Assembly (NCBI GenBank): GCA_916048095.2
Contig: OU696584.1
Coordinates: 4,181,849-4,245,848 of the forward strand
Origin: Sacculina carcini
Taxonomy: Eukaryota; Arthropoda; Thecostraca; Sacculinidae
Length of the DNA: 64,000 nucleotides
Direction: 5' to 3'
Of this stretch, positions 10,535 to 25,500 are shown piece by piece. The notes under the pieces are model-generated. The model searched no databases and had not been told where the DNA came from. It saw only the letters and a program-made list of their open reading frames with translations. A program made the position numbers and the translations under genes. How positions within the stretch are numbered: position 1 is the first letter of the stretch; each line of letters opens with the position of its first letter.

Positions 10535-13500
10535 TGTGTCAGATTGAGAGCGGTGTGATGGGCCAGTATTTGATTCGACAGAAGGCCGATGAACAGGACT
10601 TCAGTGAAGTGCGGTATGTCGTCCCATTTACTGTCGCTATTTCTCTCTACGTAATTGTACATACATGCCTGTGTGTGTATGCTTGCAGGTATGTCTATGT
10701 ATGTGCATGTCTATATGCGCGTGTAACTGTGTATATATATAAATGCGTGCGTGTATGTGTGTTTTCATGCGTTTGTTTATGTATGTATGTGTTTGTGTGC
10801 GTATGTATGTGTGAATATGTGTTTGTGTGCGTATCAACATGTATGTGTGTGTATGTGTGTGTCAGTGTGGCGGTGGTGGGCAACGTGGATGCTGGCAAGT
10901 CGACACTGCTCGGCGTGTTGACACACGGCAGTCTGGACGACGGACGCGGGCTGGCACGGCGCCGTCTGTTTCGGCACAAACACGAGCTGCAGTCGGGCCG
11001 CACGTCCAGCGTCGGCAACGACATTCTCGGCTTCGACAGTCGAGGCTGCGTTGTCAATCGAGCCGATCATGGATGTCTCGACTGGACACGCGTGTGTCGG
11101 CAGGCGTCCAAGGTGGTCACCTTCATTGACCTCGCCGGACACGAGAAGTACCTCAAGACCACGGTGTTTGGTGAGCCTCCGCTTCCGCCAGTGCTGCTGC
11201 ACATCCGTTCCTGCTGCTATCTTTCCGTTCTCCTTGTATTTTCCCTTTTATCATGCTCTCATTTCTTCATTAATTTATTTCCCCATTTTTCTCACTTTCC
11301 CAGTCACAATATATCCTCATGTTTTGGTTTCTCTATATCTACATTATCTCACCTCTTAACTTTTTGATTTTCAGGTCTCCATTTCTGCATCTCCATATTT
11401 GTCTATTATTCTAGTTGATTTTCCCCATTTTACAAAATAATAGCATTTTCAGTATATTTAAATATTGTAGGTGATCGAACCTGTGCTGATGAATGCATAT
11501 TTAATATAATTAAAATGCATTTTAATAATGTGTGTGCCTGTGTGGATGCATGTGTGTTTGTGTGTTTGTATGTGTGTGTGTAGGTATGACCGGTCACGCC
11601 CCCGACTTTGGCATGTTGATGGTGGGCGGCAATATGGGCGTGGTGGGAATGACCAAGGAGCACCTGGGTCTGGCGCTGGCGCTCAGTGTGCCCGTGTTTG
11701 TTGTCGTCACCAAAATTGACATGGCGCCACCGCATGTGCTCAAGGTCAGCTGGCGTTCATTTGCCAGTGGCTCTCAAACTATCGTAAAACCTCTATTTGA
11801 GCATTATGTTCTAACTTTCACCTAGCTTGACAATATTTTGAGAAGATACGGTAATGTTTATGGATGAGAAAATCCACGTGACGTATGCATATTTATTTGA
11901 TAGAATATAAGGTGATTACTGTTGAGAAATCAAAAGTTCACTAATACAAATCACTCAGCCAAAGCTATAGTTGGAATTTGATGTGATCACAGAAAAATGT
12001 TGTTTGCACATAACATGCCATTTTTAAGCGAAACAACATAAAATGTAATTTTCACCGAAAAATATTCTCCAAATATATAATTGTATAGGTTGCGTCTAGA
12101 ATTTATATGTTAGGTTTATAATTGTAATTACACAGATCACGGATTCAACATGTTATGATTAGTGATGCGAAAAACCCGTTTTTTGTTGCAGTTTTGTTTG
12201 CAAAAAACATGTTTTTTAATGTTTTTTATTTTTATGTTTTTTTAGAATTAGCCCAATTGACATAGGATGTTGGATTTAGTACATAGAAATGAGTTTAATT
12301 GATGTTTTGTACATCTTTACGTGTCTTATTTCAAAGATAATTTGATTACAGTATAAAAAACAACAATATTTATCAATAAATATCCCAGGAAACTATTTGA
12401 AAGTGCATCCGGGTCTGGTGGTTTAGGTTTTTTCATGATTTATTGTTTTCATGATTAAGTATAATTTTCATGATTTAAGGTTTATTCCCCTACCACGAGA
12501 GTTGTGACCTGGCTTAAGTGACCCGACAGTGTGGCAACGGGATTCAGAGGGTCTGCAATAACTCGCTATGCAGATCAAATCGCTCCAAGCTCGGTACACA
12601 TGCCATTGGCTTTTTGAGAAGTTAGGATCATGCATGCATTTAGATTGTACGGACTCACATTTTCCGAAATTATTCAAAACAAATGGCGTATGCATTGTCT
12701 TGCTCAAAGAGATTGAAGGAATTCAAAATGAAGTAGAATTTCCCAGAAAATCGTGTCTGACAAGAAGAACGTTGCGTGTGAGAAAAACGTATCCCTGGTC
12801 ACAAGTCGCAGCTCGAGTAACAACAAATGGGCCGTTCACTCGGAAAATAGCAAATGTACATGCTGAATCGAATCATAGGATCATTGCGCCTCGAAACAAA
12901 ATTCCAAATGTGCACCACTACAGTAGCAGCACCATGGGTGATTGGAGGGGTTGAATCCCTCCCCTCCCGAAATGCCCTCCCTTCTTTACCCACCTCCAAA
13001 TCCTAACCAATAACGCTTCGATTGTAGTTCCTAGTGTTTCGCCAAATCCCCGCTTTTTTGGCCCCCTACCTTATCGGGAGGGCCCAATCAAGGTAAAAAA
13101 TTCGTCATGTACTACGAAAAATTTGCATCTAAGGGTGGCTCCCCAATGGAATGTCGCTGGGTACATGCTTAAAATCCAAATACTCTACGAAAGAGGCCAA
13201 AATTCACGTATTATATTAAAATTCAATAACATCTTTTGGTGATTTCCACCACATTTTTCATTTTTCGTCACATAATAAAAACATAGAACGTCAAAAATGA
13301 TCACATGAAATTCCCAACTCTAGTCATAGTTATTGCCAAATTATGTGACTTTTAATTAGATTTCCCGTTCAAATAGAGGATTTACGGTAATTTGCACCCA
13401 TACCACCTCCATTCCCGACAAACACACACACACAGACACACACACGCAGATACACACACACACACAGACACACACGCAGATACACACACACACACAGACA

Positions 13501-16500
13501 CACACACGCAGATACACACACACAATTCTTTCCCTCGTTCCGTTTTTCGTGTGAAATTTTATTTTTGTTGTGGTCTTGTTTGTTAGCATGGTTGTGTAGG
13601 CTTTTTGTGTTGGAAATGTATTTTTGGTTTTCTATTTTTAGTCGTTCAAAGATCATCTAAGCCATTGCCCGGGAAACTTTTCATTCGGCGGGCCAAAATG
13701 TAGATTTTTTGAACGCTCGGGGCCATAAATGCGAAAAAACACAATTTATTGAAAATCCCTAAAACAACCACATGACAGGGCTAAAATCACTGTATTTCAC
13801 GTATAACTGTACAATTCCTGTCAATGGGAAGGATGGAACTGCTTCCTCTGATTCATAATAGCACATATGTCTGGTTTCATCCGCGAGGAAGCGATTCTCA
13901 CTGTTTTCCAAATGTTCATCTGAAATAGAGTTTCTGTTCTTCGATTTTGAATACTTCAACTTGGAAAAGAATTCCTCACAGAGATAAGTGCTGCCGAACA
14001 GCGTCACTGTTTTCATTGCATGATGAAGAAGGTTCGGAGAAGATTCATCAGAGACACAGTCTTTGTAGAACTCGACTAGTGGTTTTGACAATAATTGTGC
14101 CTTCAAATCCATGTTGTTCTGCAGATCAATTAATTCTAAGACGATTTCTACAATGATGTATTTTAATTCTTCACTTCGTATAATTTGTTGACAACCTACA
14201 GGATTGAAACTTACTTCATAACAAATTACGATTAACTGGCTGTTAAGTAACTCTGTACTGCTTTACTGGTTGTACAGTACTGTTATTTTTTTCCGGTAAA
14301 TTTGTAAAAATTAACGAAAGTCGTGGTTTCATCACATTCTCCAAAACCTTTCGCGGGCCGGATTGAACCACTCCGCGGGCCGGAACCGGCCCGCGGTCCG
14401 TTATTTCCCGGGCGCTGATCTAAGCAATGTTTCAATGATGGAGGTGTAGTGTTCCGCAGAAGCAAACTATTGATTGTATTACAAAAAAACAACAAAACCT
14501 GAACAACCGTATCAGAAGAACGAGCATCTCAAGACAGGTCCTGTTTTAGTGAATACAGACCGAAAAATGGCCATACAATGATAAGGCCAACTTATATAAC
14601 CTTAAATGGAATCTCCCCGCCCAATCGTACCAACTGTGTACTAATTACATATTACTAATATGGCCTACATACATGAACGATCAGGTGAACCAGCAATGAA
14701 ACAGCATTAATCACGATAAGGACAACAGCGCAGGAAATGGCGAAACATGACAATTATAATTACGCGAAGTTGCCAGACAATATACAGAAAATACAACTGC
14801 TACACCACACTCTCCCACACTTAGAATAATAGTCGAGCAGACGTGCAACAGCCAGCGACGGCGACTTCTCGATGACGACGGCAGCTTGCGTGAGTTCTCA
14901 TCAGTCATCGCCTGTCTTGAGTCGTCTACGCTAGTGGGGAATTCGGTCGTGGTTGACATCATCTCGTGCTCAGTATTCGGCGAGCCATATATCTTATCGG
15001 AGGTGGTTGTCGTCTGTGTAGCCTCAGCGAGCAGTTTCAATGGCCAGCTGTCAACATCCTCATAGGTTGACTCGCCAGTGTCTCCAGAATTGCGCACAGA
15101 CGCGTCATCAAGTTTATATGACGATCCATGTTGCCTGACAATGCGGAACGGTCCGTCTAACTTTTTATCCGGCTTACCTCTGTGGCCAGGCTGATGCACA
15201 CACACACAAGATCTCCAGGCACGAATTAAGGCTGCGTTGTTGAGTGGTGGTTGTCGTACGCCCTCTTGGTGCGACCTAGTTGATTTCGGACTCGACGAGA
15301 AATGACATTATTTGGTCGAGAAACACCGACCACCGGCAGTGAAAGTTTCATGCGGCGCCCGTGCAGCAGTTCTGCTGGCGTCAGTCCGTCGCACAGTGCG
15401 GTGTAGCGCGAAACGCTGCTAGAAGTCATCGCATGTCGAGCTGGAAGTCACGCGAGCCGTGACATTGCTGCACTCAGATATTGAATATGCGATTGAACCT
15501 CTCGACAACTGAGTTGTTGCGCGGCCAATACGCTGCAGATCGCTTGTGCAGTATATCACGCTGCTTTAGATAATCCTCGAAGTAATCACTGATATACGGG
15601 CGACCGCTGTCAGTGACTAGTTTATCGGTTACGACTCTACGACTTCACGACTCTACACTACGTCAAGGAATCTAACGACATTCCGGGTGTCAGCACAGTC
15701 AGTGAAACCGACCTCGATCCATTTAGACTGATAGTGAATCATGTTGATGGCGTATCGACATTTCACTGGAGCTGAATTGATAGGACCGATAGTATCCAGA
15801 GCGAGCTTGGTTCATGGTTTCTCTGGAAACTCAGCTGTCTACATCGGTGCTGGCCTGGCGCGGTTAGACAATGTCTTATCACTGTGCTGGCAGTGAAGAC
15901 AATTAGCCACCAGGGGCTGAAATTCTTCATCCATTCCCGGCCACCAGGCGAGTCTCCGTGGGCACTGTTTTGTCCCCATCACCCCCTCATGAGCTGCGTG
16001 AGCACGGAGCAAATATGACGGACGAAGTGATAGCGGTAGTATGGCCTGGTGGTCACCTCGCAACACAAGATCGAGGGCCACTGAGAGCTCGTCTCTCACC
16101 TCAGTGAACGGACGGATGAGCGTATCGACGCGTTTATTGGACCGAGGAAAGCCCCGTTTAATGGCTTCTCGCAGCGCTGACAGCTGGTTATCGTCGCGAG
16201 AACAGGACCGCAACATACTCCGGAGAAGTGCAGGCTGTTCACTAACCAGGGTCGCGACTACCTCCTGGACGTCTCGATCGTCGTTGTCCGCTGTGCTAGT
16301 GTCGATGGACAGTCGCGAGAGCATCAGTACCGACGATCTTCTCCCCGGTACATACTAAAATCGATACCAGCATTGGATGAGTCGTGCTTGCCAGCCTGCT
16401 ACTCAGGCGCCCGCTCGACCGCTTAACCACTCCGACCAGATTGATCGAGGGGCTGCGTTATCGGTATGCAGGAAGAAGTTTCGGCCCCAGAGAAAGATTC

Positions 16501-19500
16501 GCCACTCCATCGTGTTCACAGCCGCTAAATCTTCTCTCTCTGTAACCGAGTGCTTCCTCTCAGCAGGTGTGAACCGACGACTAAAGGAGGCAACTACCCT
16601 CTCCTCACCGGTAGAAGAAAGTTGAAAGAGTACCGCGCCAGCTCCCGTGTCACTAGCATCAGTTACAGTGTTTTCAAGCTGGCATCGAACCTGTGTAGAG
16701 GCTTCGCATCAGCGATGTGCTGCTTTATTGACGGAAACTCCCCCATGTGGGTGGCAGTCCAGCCAAATTCCTCGTTTTTCCGTAATAATGAGGACAATTG
16801 TATTGTTCTGTTGGAGAAGTCGTGAACAAAATCCCAGAAAAATGCGCATTCATTTTACTGATGCCTGGAGTTCTCTTACTGATGCGCGTCACGGATTGCG
16901 GCGATGTGACTGTTAGAAGGCGTCACAGTGTCTCCTGACAAAACAAACCCTTAGAAGTCGACATATTTTTTCCGCCATCGAGGACTTGTAGTTGAGAGTG
17001 CCGTTCACAATACGTAGACGATTGATGACTGTTTCCAGTCTTCGGTTATGCTCGCTTCTGGTCCTTTCCGATATGACTACGTCGTCCATATATTGACAAC
17101 AACCGTCTTTGTTGGCCAAAATATTATCCAAAAGACGTTGAAACGCCACTCCGGCCGACTTCAAACCAAACGGTAGACGACAATATTGGAAAAGGCCATC
17201 ATGTGTGATAACAGCCGTGATTGGTCGAAACTGTGGACGCAACTCCATCAGGTGGTAGACATTTATCATGTCCAATTTAGACCGAATTGTACCAGCCAAC
17301 TGATATTGCAACTCTTGCATCGTGGGGATGGGTTGCACTTCGCTGATCAGTTGACTGTTAGGTCCACGGATATCAACCCACAAGCGGATCTTATCGTTAG
17401 CTTTTTTCACAACCACCAGAGGGCTGATCCACTGCTAGCTTTCTACTCGTTCGACGACGCCCATATCGCAGACACGTCGCAGTTATTGAGATACTCCTCT
17501 AACGGCCCGTGGACGCCGACGGAGAGGTTGTCGAGTAGGTACAGCCTCCGGTTTCAGCTTGATTTGGTGCTGATAATAACGTATACACGGCAGTTGCTCA
17601 CCTGCTGATGCCGCTGCGCCATTGTGTTTGTCGCTGTTTGACAACTGCGCGTGACCGGCCTTAACAGCTAACGATACAACTCCATGTTTGGGTTTAAGCC
17701 ATAATTCCAGCGTTGAGAGCGCGGCCTTTTCTAGCAACCACTCAGCCGTATCTGTGTCAATGTCATAAAATGTCACCGGGGATGAATGTTCTCCCAACGA
17801 GACAGTTGATTCTATGGTGCCAACAACCTTCAGTTGTCTATGACCGACAGGAACTTTTTGCGCGCTAGCGGAAGACTGAGGACATGCTTACTGGCTCCCG
17901 TGTCTACCTGCAAATCCATGTAGATAGGCTGGCGCTGTGCTACCTGTACTGTAGCTTGACAGGCAAGGGACTGGTAGTTCGGTGAGGTACATGACAATAT
18001 ATTAACACGTCTGACGTATGATACACGCTTGCCGAGCGGTCAACTTTTGTCGAACGGCAGACGCTAGCCCAGTGTCCTTGACGACCACAAGGATGATATT
18101 TAGCCTTACGAGCAGGGCCGAATTCCGTACGCGGAGTTTGTGTGTCCTCCCGCAGTACCCACACTTTTGTTCAGCCTGAACTGAACTACTACGAGCGACT
18201 GGGTGGTTTCTCGTCGACATCGCTGCGAGATTGACTTCTCTATCAGCTTTTCTGCTGTCGGCCAGGACGTTCGACTGATGTTTAGAGGCCTCGTAGGCGG
18301 TGGCTGTGGTCAGAATTTTTCCAACGTCAGAGTTTCGTTCTGAAGACACCGCTCTGTGGATGCTGGATGAATCGTATGTTCCACAATCTGGTCCCGTATT
18401 ATCTCTGACAGTGCAACGAAATGACAGGACAATGTCAGATCCCTCAAAGCGTTGGCGTATGTGGGTGTAGAATCGTCTTACCGTTGTTTCCGTTTATCGG
18501 CGAAAAACGAACCTCTCGTAGATGACGTTGACCTGAGGCGCGTAGTGGTTTTTCAGTCGTTGCATGACGTCATCAAAATCAGTCTGCCCCTCGACTTTTG
18601 GCTCTACTGGCAGGGAGTTGAAGGTACGCTCCGGCGACCTGCTCTAATGCAGTGTAGTAGCAATGCCGTTCTTCTACCATCGGGGAATGTGTCACCTCCA
18701 ATGGTAGTGAGATAATTCTCGAATGAGAATTTCCACTCAATCCACGGAACGTTCGGTTCGAACGTCCATGGTATATACTGATGAATTAACAAACCTAGAC
18801 CGGATTACCTCGTCGTCAAATGTATTGTTCCGCAGAAGCAGGAACAGACCATAGATTGTATTACAAAAAAACAAAAGCTGAACAAACCGAACCAGAACCC
18901 AGAACAATCGTAGCCGAATATCGAGCACCTCAGATCCTAGACAGAGCAAGACAGACCTGTTCTAGTAAATTCAGACCGAAAGTGGCCATCAAATGATAAG
19001 GTCCACTTATATAATATTACGTGGAAACGCCTCGCCCAATCGTACCACCTGTGTGGGTCAAATATCACCAAATATGGTATACATACCTGAACGATCAGGT
19101 GAACCAGCAATGAAACAACAATAGTAACGATAGGGACAAAAGCGAAGGAAATGGCGAAACATGACAAACATAATTACGCGGAGTTGCCAACAACAACAAC
19201 AACAAAACATGTATTTCATATAGCGCTCTAATTATCATAGGCGCGAGGAACGGCTAGCTATAAAATGTATACAATGTGGAATAAACAAAACAGTATCGCA
19301 TAAACAAAAATATAAGCAGCGATATACTATGAAGGAACAATTGAAAATAACTATGGATGAAAAAAAAATAATCAAACAGTTATTCACACAATATAATTAT
19401 TCATCAGAGGAGACACCGAGAAGATATGTACAAAGAGAAGTGGAAAAAGACCTGTAAGAGAGAGAAGATCGAATTTTAAGAGGAAGTTCATTGAACAAAC

Positions 19501-22500
19501 GAGGTCCAGAGAAAAAAAGAGATTTCGAAGACCAGGTGGAGTCGTTGAGAGCACGGGGACAGAAGAGACTACGTGATAGTGAGCGGCCCGGACGATCAGA
19601 AACAGTAAGAAGAGAACGGAGATAAGGAGGAGCAGAGTCGGAGTGGATGATCTTGAAGATAGACAGCCAACATACAGGAAATATAACTGATGTGTAGCGA
19701 TTAGCTACAGAAAAACCAGCATTCACTAACTATTACGCACATATATTATGTCCGACACCAAAGCGTGACCAAGGCACAATTGAACAAAATGCTATGTGTG
19801 CAAGCGGCGTCTAACTACATACTGCTAGGTCATTGCTGACGTGGACCAATCAGGTGCCACGCCAGCGACAGGTCAGACGTGGACCAATCATAAAGCCGAG
19901 AGTGGCCCACACAGCACAAGAACATATTTAAATACGCACTAACATTAAATAATACAAAAGAAAACTAATAGTAATTACAATGAATATATAATATAACATT
20001 ACATCAATTTATACTAAAACAACTCACAGTACTCAAAATACAAAACATAACAATGAACAGCGCAATTGTCGCATAACGCTTATATGCGTCGCAACCACTC
20101 CAAATTAAACAACGTCACCACACGACTCCCTCCCCCAGAAGCGGAGCTACCAGAAAAAAAACAGGATACAAATCTAGAACGGAACGAAAAGAGAAAAACG
20201 ATGAACGAAAACAATGATGATGTGATGCGGTTCGACGGAACATTTCAAACCATTGATGCGGAGCATTTCAAACCAGGATACGGAAGAAACATGGACGAAG
20301 TTGTGAAAAGTCACAAGACGAACATGTAAACGGTCCTGGAAAAATATATACTTGTGAAAAAACTACAACGAACGATAAGTTGAAAGCAACTACCGACACG
20401 AGAAATCCCGGAACTAGAATTATCGGGCAACAATACACTGAACAAAGAGTGGAACCTTGAAACACACAAAAAACATGAAGTTCCCGTACAAAAACTGAAC
20501 GTAAGAACAGCTGGTACCAACACATGAAATGCATAACACTAGAAATAAGCACACAAGTCCGTACATCTATGATCCGTACGTACACCAGCCAGGAAATGTC
20601 ATGTACGCACACAACAATAACATAAGACAAGTTCACTATATACTCGCAAAAACAGGTACAATTTAACAAATGCAAGCACGTTAGTACGCACACAACAGTT
20701 GTACGCATACAATAATGTGCACTCACACGCGTAAACCAACGTATGCGTACACATCTATAAATAAGAGATATACACACGCACAATCATAAATAAACATGCC
20801 TCTCCGTGTGCATGTGGGCGTAACATGAGCATACAAAATGTACACCTAACAACAATCGTATGCAAACATCTCAACAACAATAGAATCAAAAATAGAAAAA
20901 CTGCGGTTCTCGCCGAAAACGAACAGTTCTACCGCTGCGCGTCTTCACGCGAGTATCTTGATGCCTGCTCGGTTCTTCTGACTGAGGTGAGACGTCAGCC
21001 GGCGCTTGAGTCTTGGGCGTGGTGTCAGCAGTGTCAGCGTGATGTGGTGCTACATGGTGTGACCTTACCGGTAGGACGGCCGGCTTCAGCCGGGCGACAG
21101 AGACGGTCTCGGTCGATCCTGATGGCAGCTCGACAGTAAAAACTGCCGGGCCACGATGCACCACACGATATGGCCCGCTGTACGGAGCCTCCAGCGAATG
21201 CCGCACCCGGTCCACACGGATCCACACGTGTGAACAGTGCTGCAGTTGGGATGGAACGTACTCCTGCGATTGCCCATGCCTTGTACCAGCAGACATTGAT
21301 CGGAAATCCATCTCCGACATCCTTATCGCCAGCTCTCGAACAAAACCACGTTGGTTGTCTGCAGAGTCGGCGTCGTCGAGAGCGATTCGCGGGCACATCA
21401 ACTCAGTGCCGGTCACCGCACTGAAGGGAGACAAACCATGGCACGAAGGAAGCATCCGCATGCCCATGAGTACGATTGGCAGTGCATCGAGCCATTCTTG
21501 ACGTCGCGCTCGGATAGATGCCTTGAGTACCCGATGTCGGCGCTCGATAAAACCATTGCTCTGTGGATGGTAAGCCGTCGTGCGCAATCTGTGAAAGCCG
21601 ATGGTATTGGAGAGCTCTCTGAAGAGGTCAGACTCAAATTGCGGACCGCGGTCGGTTACGACAAAAAGCGGTACGCCGAAACGTGAGACCCACGAATTAA
21701 CGAAAGCCCTCGCAATCGTTTCTGCGGTGCAGTCAACCAGCGGTACGGCCTCGACCCAGCGTGTAGCGCGGTCAACACACGTCAACAGATAGCGGAAAGC
21801 GTTGGAAAACGGGTGGCCGCGCATAACCTGCGGAGGCAGCGGGCCCACGATGTCGATGTGAACGGTTTCAAACCGTCCGCCCAACGCGAAAAATGGCGTT
21901 GGGGGTGGCTTGGTATGTCGGTGAATTTTACTTTCCTGACAAGCAAGACACTCGGTCACCCAGCACTGCACATCTCGCACCAACGACGGCCAGAAGTAGC
22001 GGGATTTCACGAGTGTCACACTGGCTCTTTTGCCAGGGTGATCCGTGTTGTGCAGGCTGGTGAAAATGGCGCGTCTGTGAGACAGTGGCACATACGGACG
22101 CGGGTGGCCCTGTGACGTCTCGCAGTACAACATGTGGTCGCCGCTCACGGGAAAAGGCTTCAGAGAGTGCTGAGCGACACACATGTCCGGATCAGCGACC
22201 TGTGAAGCCGCCAGAGCCGGCAGATCCCACGCGTCCACGGCGATACTGCACGCTGCGCGCGATAGGCAGTCCGCGACGACATTATCTGCGCCCCTGATGA
22301 AGTGCAGGTCGGCCACGTATTCAGTGAGCACCGCGAGATGGCGCTGCTGGCGATCCAGCTTGGCGGGGCGACGACTGTAAAAAGCACCGACCAAAGGTTT
22401 GTGGTCGGTGAACTAGATGGTACGGCCGCCTTGTATCGTGTGCTTAAAGTGCATAACGGCCATGTATGCTGCCAGCAGCTCGCGGTCGAAAGCAGCGTAC

Positions 22501-25500
22501 TGCTGCTGTGCGTGCGATAATTTCTTAGAAAAGAAACCGATCACGTGAGGCGTACCATCCACTACCTGGTGCAGAGCGGCGCCAGCAGCGTGCGCGGAAC
22601 AATCTGTGACCAGGTGGTAGTCGGACGCAGTCGGATGGTGAGCTGCCAACAAACATGCGGTTGCCAGAGCTTGTTTCACTGCGTCGAATGCAGCTTCTCC
22701 TTCCTCGGACCACACAACCGCAGCATTCTTCTGGCATTTTCGCAACATTTCCGACAAAGGGTGCGATATCTCTGAAAAGTGCGGAACCATACGGCGATAA
22801 AACCCGGCCATGCCTAGAAATCTACGCAATCCCGCAGTATCCTTTGGCAGAGGAAATGCCTGAATGGCCTCAACTCTGTGCTTTGGCGGGCCGATGCCCT
22901 CACCACTGATGGTGTGCCCGAGGAAATCTATCGACGTCTTGAAAAATTCGCATTTGTTGGCGGCGATACGAAGTTTGTGCGAACTGAGGACGCGGAAAAC
23001 ATCGGTGAGGTCAGAAACATGTCGATCTGCAGACTCGGAAAAAATTATGATATCATCAAGATATACAAAAACACAGGACAAGTGGCGAAAGATGGAGTCC
23101 ATGAACCTCTGGAAAGTGGCTCCACTGTTACGCAGACCAAGAGGCATAAACAGGTACTCAAATAGCCCAAACGGTGTTGTGACCGCCGTTTTTTCAATGT
23201 CGCTTGGTGCCATCGGAATATTATAAAAGGCGCGCACCAGATCAAGCTTACTGAACACCGTCTTGGCGTGTATGCGCGACGCCACCGCATGTATATGCGG
23301 CAGCGGGTAGCGGTCGGGGACTGTGATGCTATTGAGAGCGCGGTAGTCACCCGTCACACGCCACTCGCCCGGGCTTCGTTTCGGAACAAGATGGAGCGGT
23401 GAAGCCCACGGAGACTTCGACGGACGCACTATACCTTGTTCAAGCAGCTGGTCGAAGACTTGACGCGCTGCCGCTTCTCGCTGCGGGTTGAGGCGGCGTG
23501 GCGAAGCGAACGTTGGAGCAGAGCTGCCCGTATCGATGGTGTGCGAAACAGCTGATGTATTTGCTGTCGGTGGATGCTGAGACGGCGAGATGAGACACGG
23601 AAATTTCGACAGCAGCAGCTGCACACTCGGAGGAACATCAGCTGCATCGTTGACAACAACACCGCATGTGTTCACAGAAGAAACTGAGCATTGAACAGAT
23701 AAATCTGTGCTCGAATCGCGAATGCTGCGCCGACGACAATCCACGATCAAGTCGAAATGGGCCAAAAAATCCTGGCCGAGGAGAGCTTGTGTTACGTCAG
23801 CGACGATAAAAGTCCAGTACAACTGACGACGGAGACAGCGTAGACCAACCTTCAAACGAACCTCGCCGTAAACTTGTATTGGTTGCCCACCTGCCGACCT
23901 GATGCTCACCGCGCTCGGTTCAACTGTAGCTGGTGACACGATTGTCGGGGGTATTACTGATACCGCCGCGCCCGTGTCCACGATGAACATATACGGCTTC
24001 TCATTTATGACGGCTGTGACTTGCAAGAGCGGCAGGCGAGTATTCACAGAGTTACACGCCTGCCTCACTAGTTTTCCGTCGGCTGACGAGCAGGTGAGGC
24101 AGTACGCGAGGACGGCTGCATTCGGACGTCACGGCTCTTCTTGGGCCAGCGGCACCAAGGCTTGCACGTACGAGCTTTGGGTCCGTAAAACAGGTGTGCT
24201 CTGCATACCTGCGGCTTCTGTCCGACGAAATACGGCTGGAGACCTAGACCGGTGCTCGGCGATGCGACCGGACTTCTGTTGAACGCATCGCGCACGCCAG
24301 CCGATGCGGAAACCCCAGCGGGGGCCGCCAGGCACGGTACAGTTGGTGTCGTTATGCCATACGATGTTGACGCGAGCAGGGGAACCAGTTCATCTGCCAA
24401 TTTGGCCAATCCCGTCAATGACAATTCCTTGTGCGAAGCCAGAGCCGGTCCGATAGCTGATGGGAGGGCCTGTACAAACTTGTGTCGAACAAGGTCATCC
24501 GATACCCCCACATTGCGAGCAGTTGTTTGCAGCTCAGCCATATAAATTGATGGTTTTCCGGTCAGCGGCTGCTTCGATATGAGCTCTTCAAACAGCTCCG
24601 GTCTGGAGCGTTCATACAGCTGAGTGACTTCTTCTCTGATGGTACTGTAGCTGCGCGTATTCAGACAACTGGGTGGAAGTTGAGTGATTACGTCCGAGGA
24701 AGTGACGCCAGCACGTGATCGAAACGCGTACCGTCAACGGTGATATTTTGCAGCCTGAATTGCGCCTCCAAAATGTGAAACCAGCCTTCAGCAGACTTGG
24801 GCATAAATACAGGCACTTTTACGGCGACGCGGTTGACAGTGGCCTCAGGCTCGACATGGAATTTGTCGTCAAATGACATTGTGATTCGAAGAATGAGAAC
24901 GACAAAGTGAAATGGCAACGGACCGACAAGGTGACGGAAATCAATGAAAATAACGAATAGGATGTGAAATAGACCCGACGAAATACTGGCAGAACAATGA
25001 AAACTAAGGAAAACAGGTTGAAATTGAAAAAAAATATGAAACCGGAAAATATAGACACGTGAAAAAAATATGAATGGCCAGAGGACGAATCAGGTGAGTG
25101 ATTAATATTGAAATATGGAAAATGATAACGGAAAAAATGTACTCACGACTCACTCGGGGCACCACTTGTAGCGATTAGCTACAGAAAAACCAGCATTCAC
25201 TAACTATTACGCACATATATTATGTCCGACACCAAAGCGTGACCAAGGCACAATTGAACAAAATGCTATGTGTGCAAGCGGCGTCTAACTACATACTGCT
25301 AGGTCATTGCTGACGTGGACCAATCAGGTGCCACGCCAGCGACAGGTCAGACGTGGACCAATCATAAAGCCGAGAGTGGCCCACACAGCACAAGAACATA
25401 TTTAAATACGCACTAACATTAAATAATACAAAAGAAAACTAATAGTAATTACAATGAATATATAATATAACATTACATCAATTTATACTAAAACAACTCA

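Larger units (their letters stand above)
14450..19189 (-). mobile_element. Decayed Ty3/Gypsy LTR retrotransposon (Gypsy B)
   Basis: Diverged direct LTRs bound the element at 14450-14775 and 18826-19189. Read on the minus strand each begins TGGCAACTCC and ends GCTTCTGCGGAACA. Between them the minus strand holds gag, zinc knuckle, protease, reverse transcriptase and integrase remnants in the usual Gypsy order, with many frameshifts. No matching target duplication is visible: the flanks read TGTAG and ACAAC. The unequal LTR lengths and broken frames indicate an old insertion. Confidence 0.85.

Noticed and set aside
16377-16450. tRNA-like A box (GGTCGGAGTGGTTAAGCGG on minus) inside Gypsy B
   Set aside because: No B box with GGTTCRA and no cloverleaf; at most a SINE relic, too weak to list.
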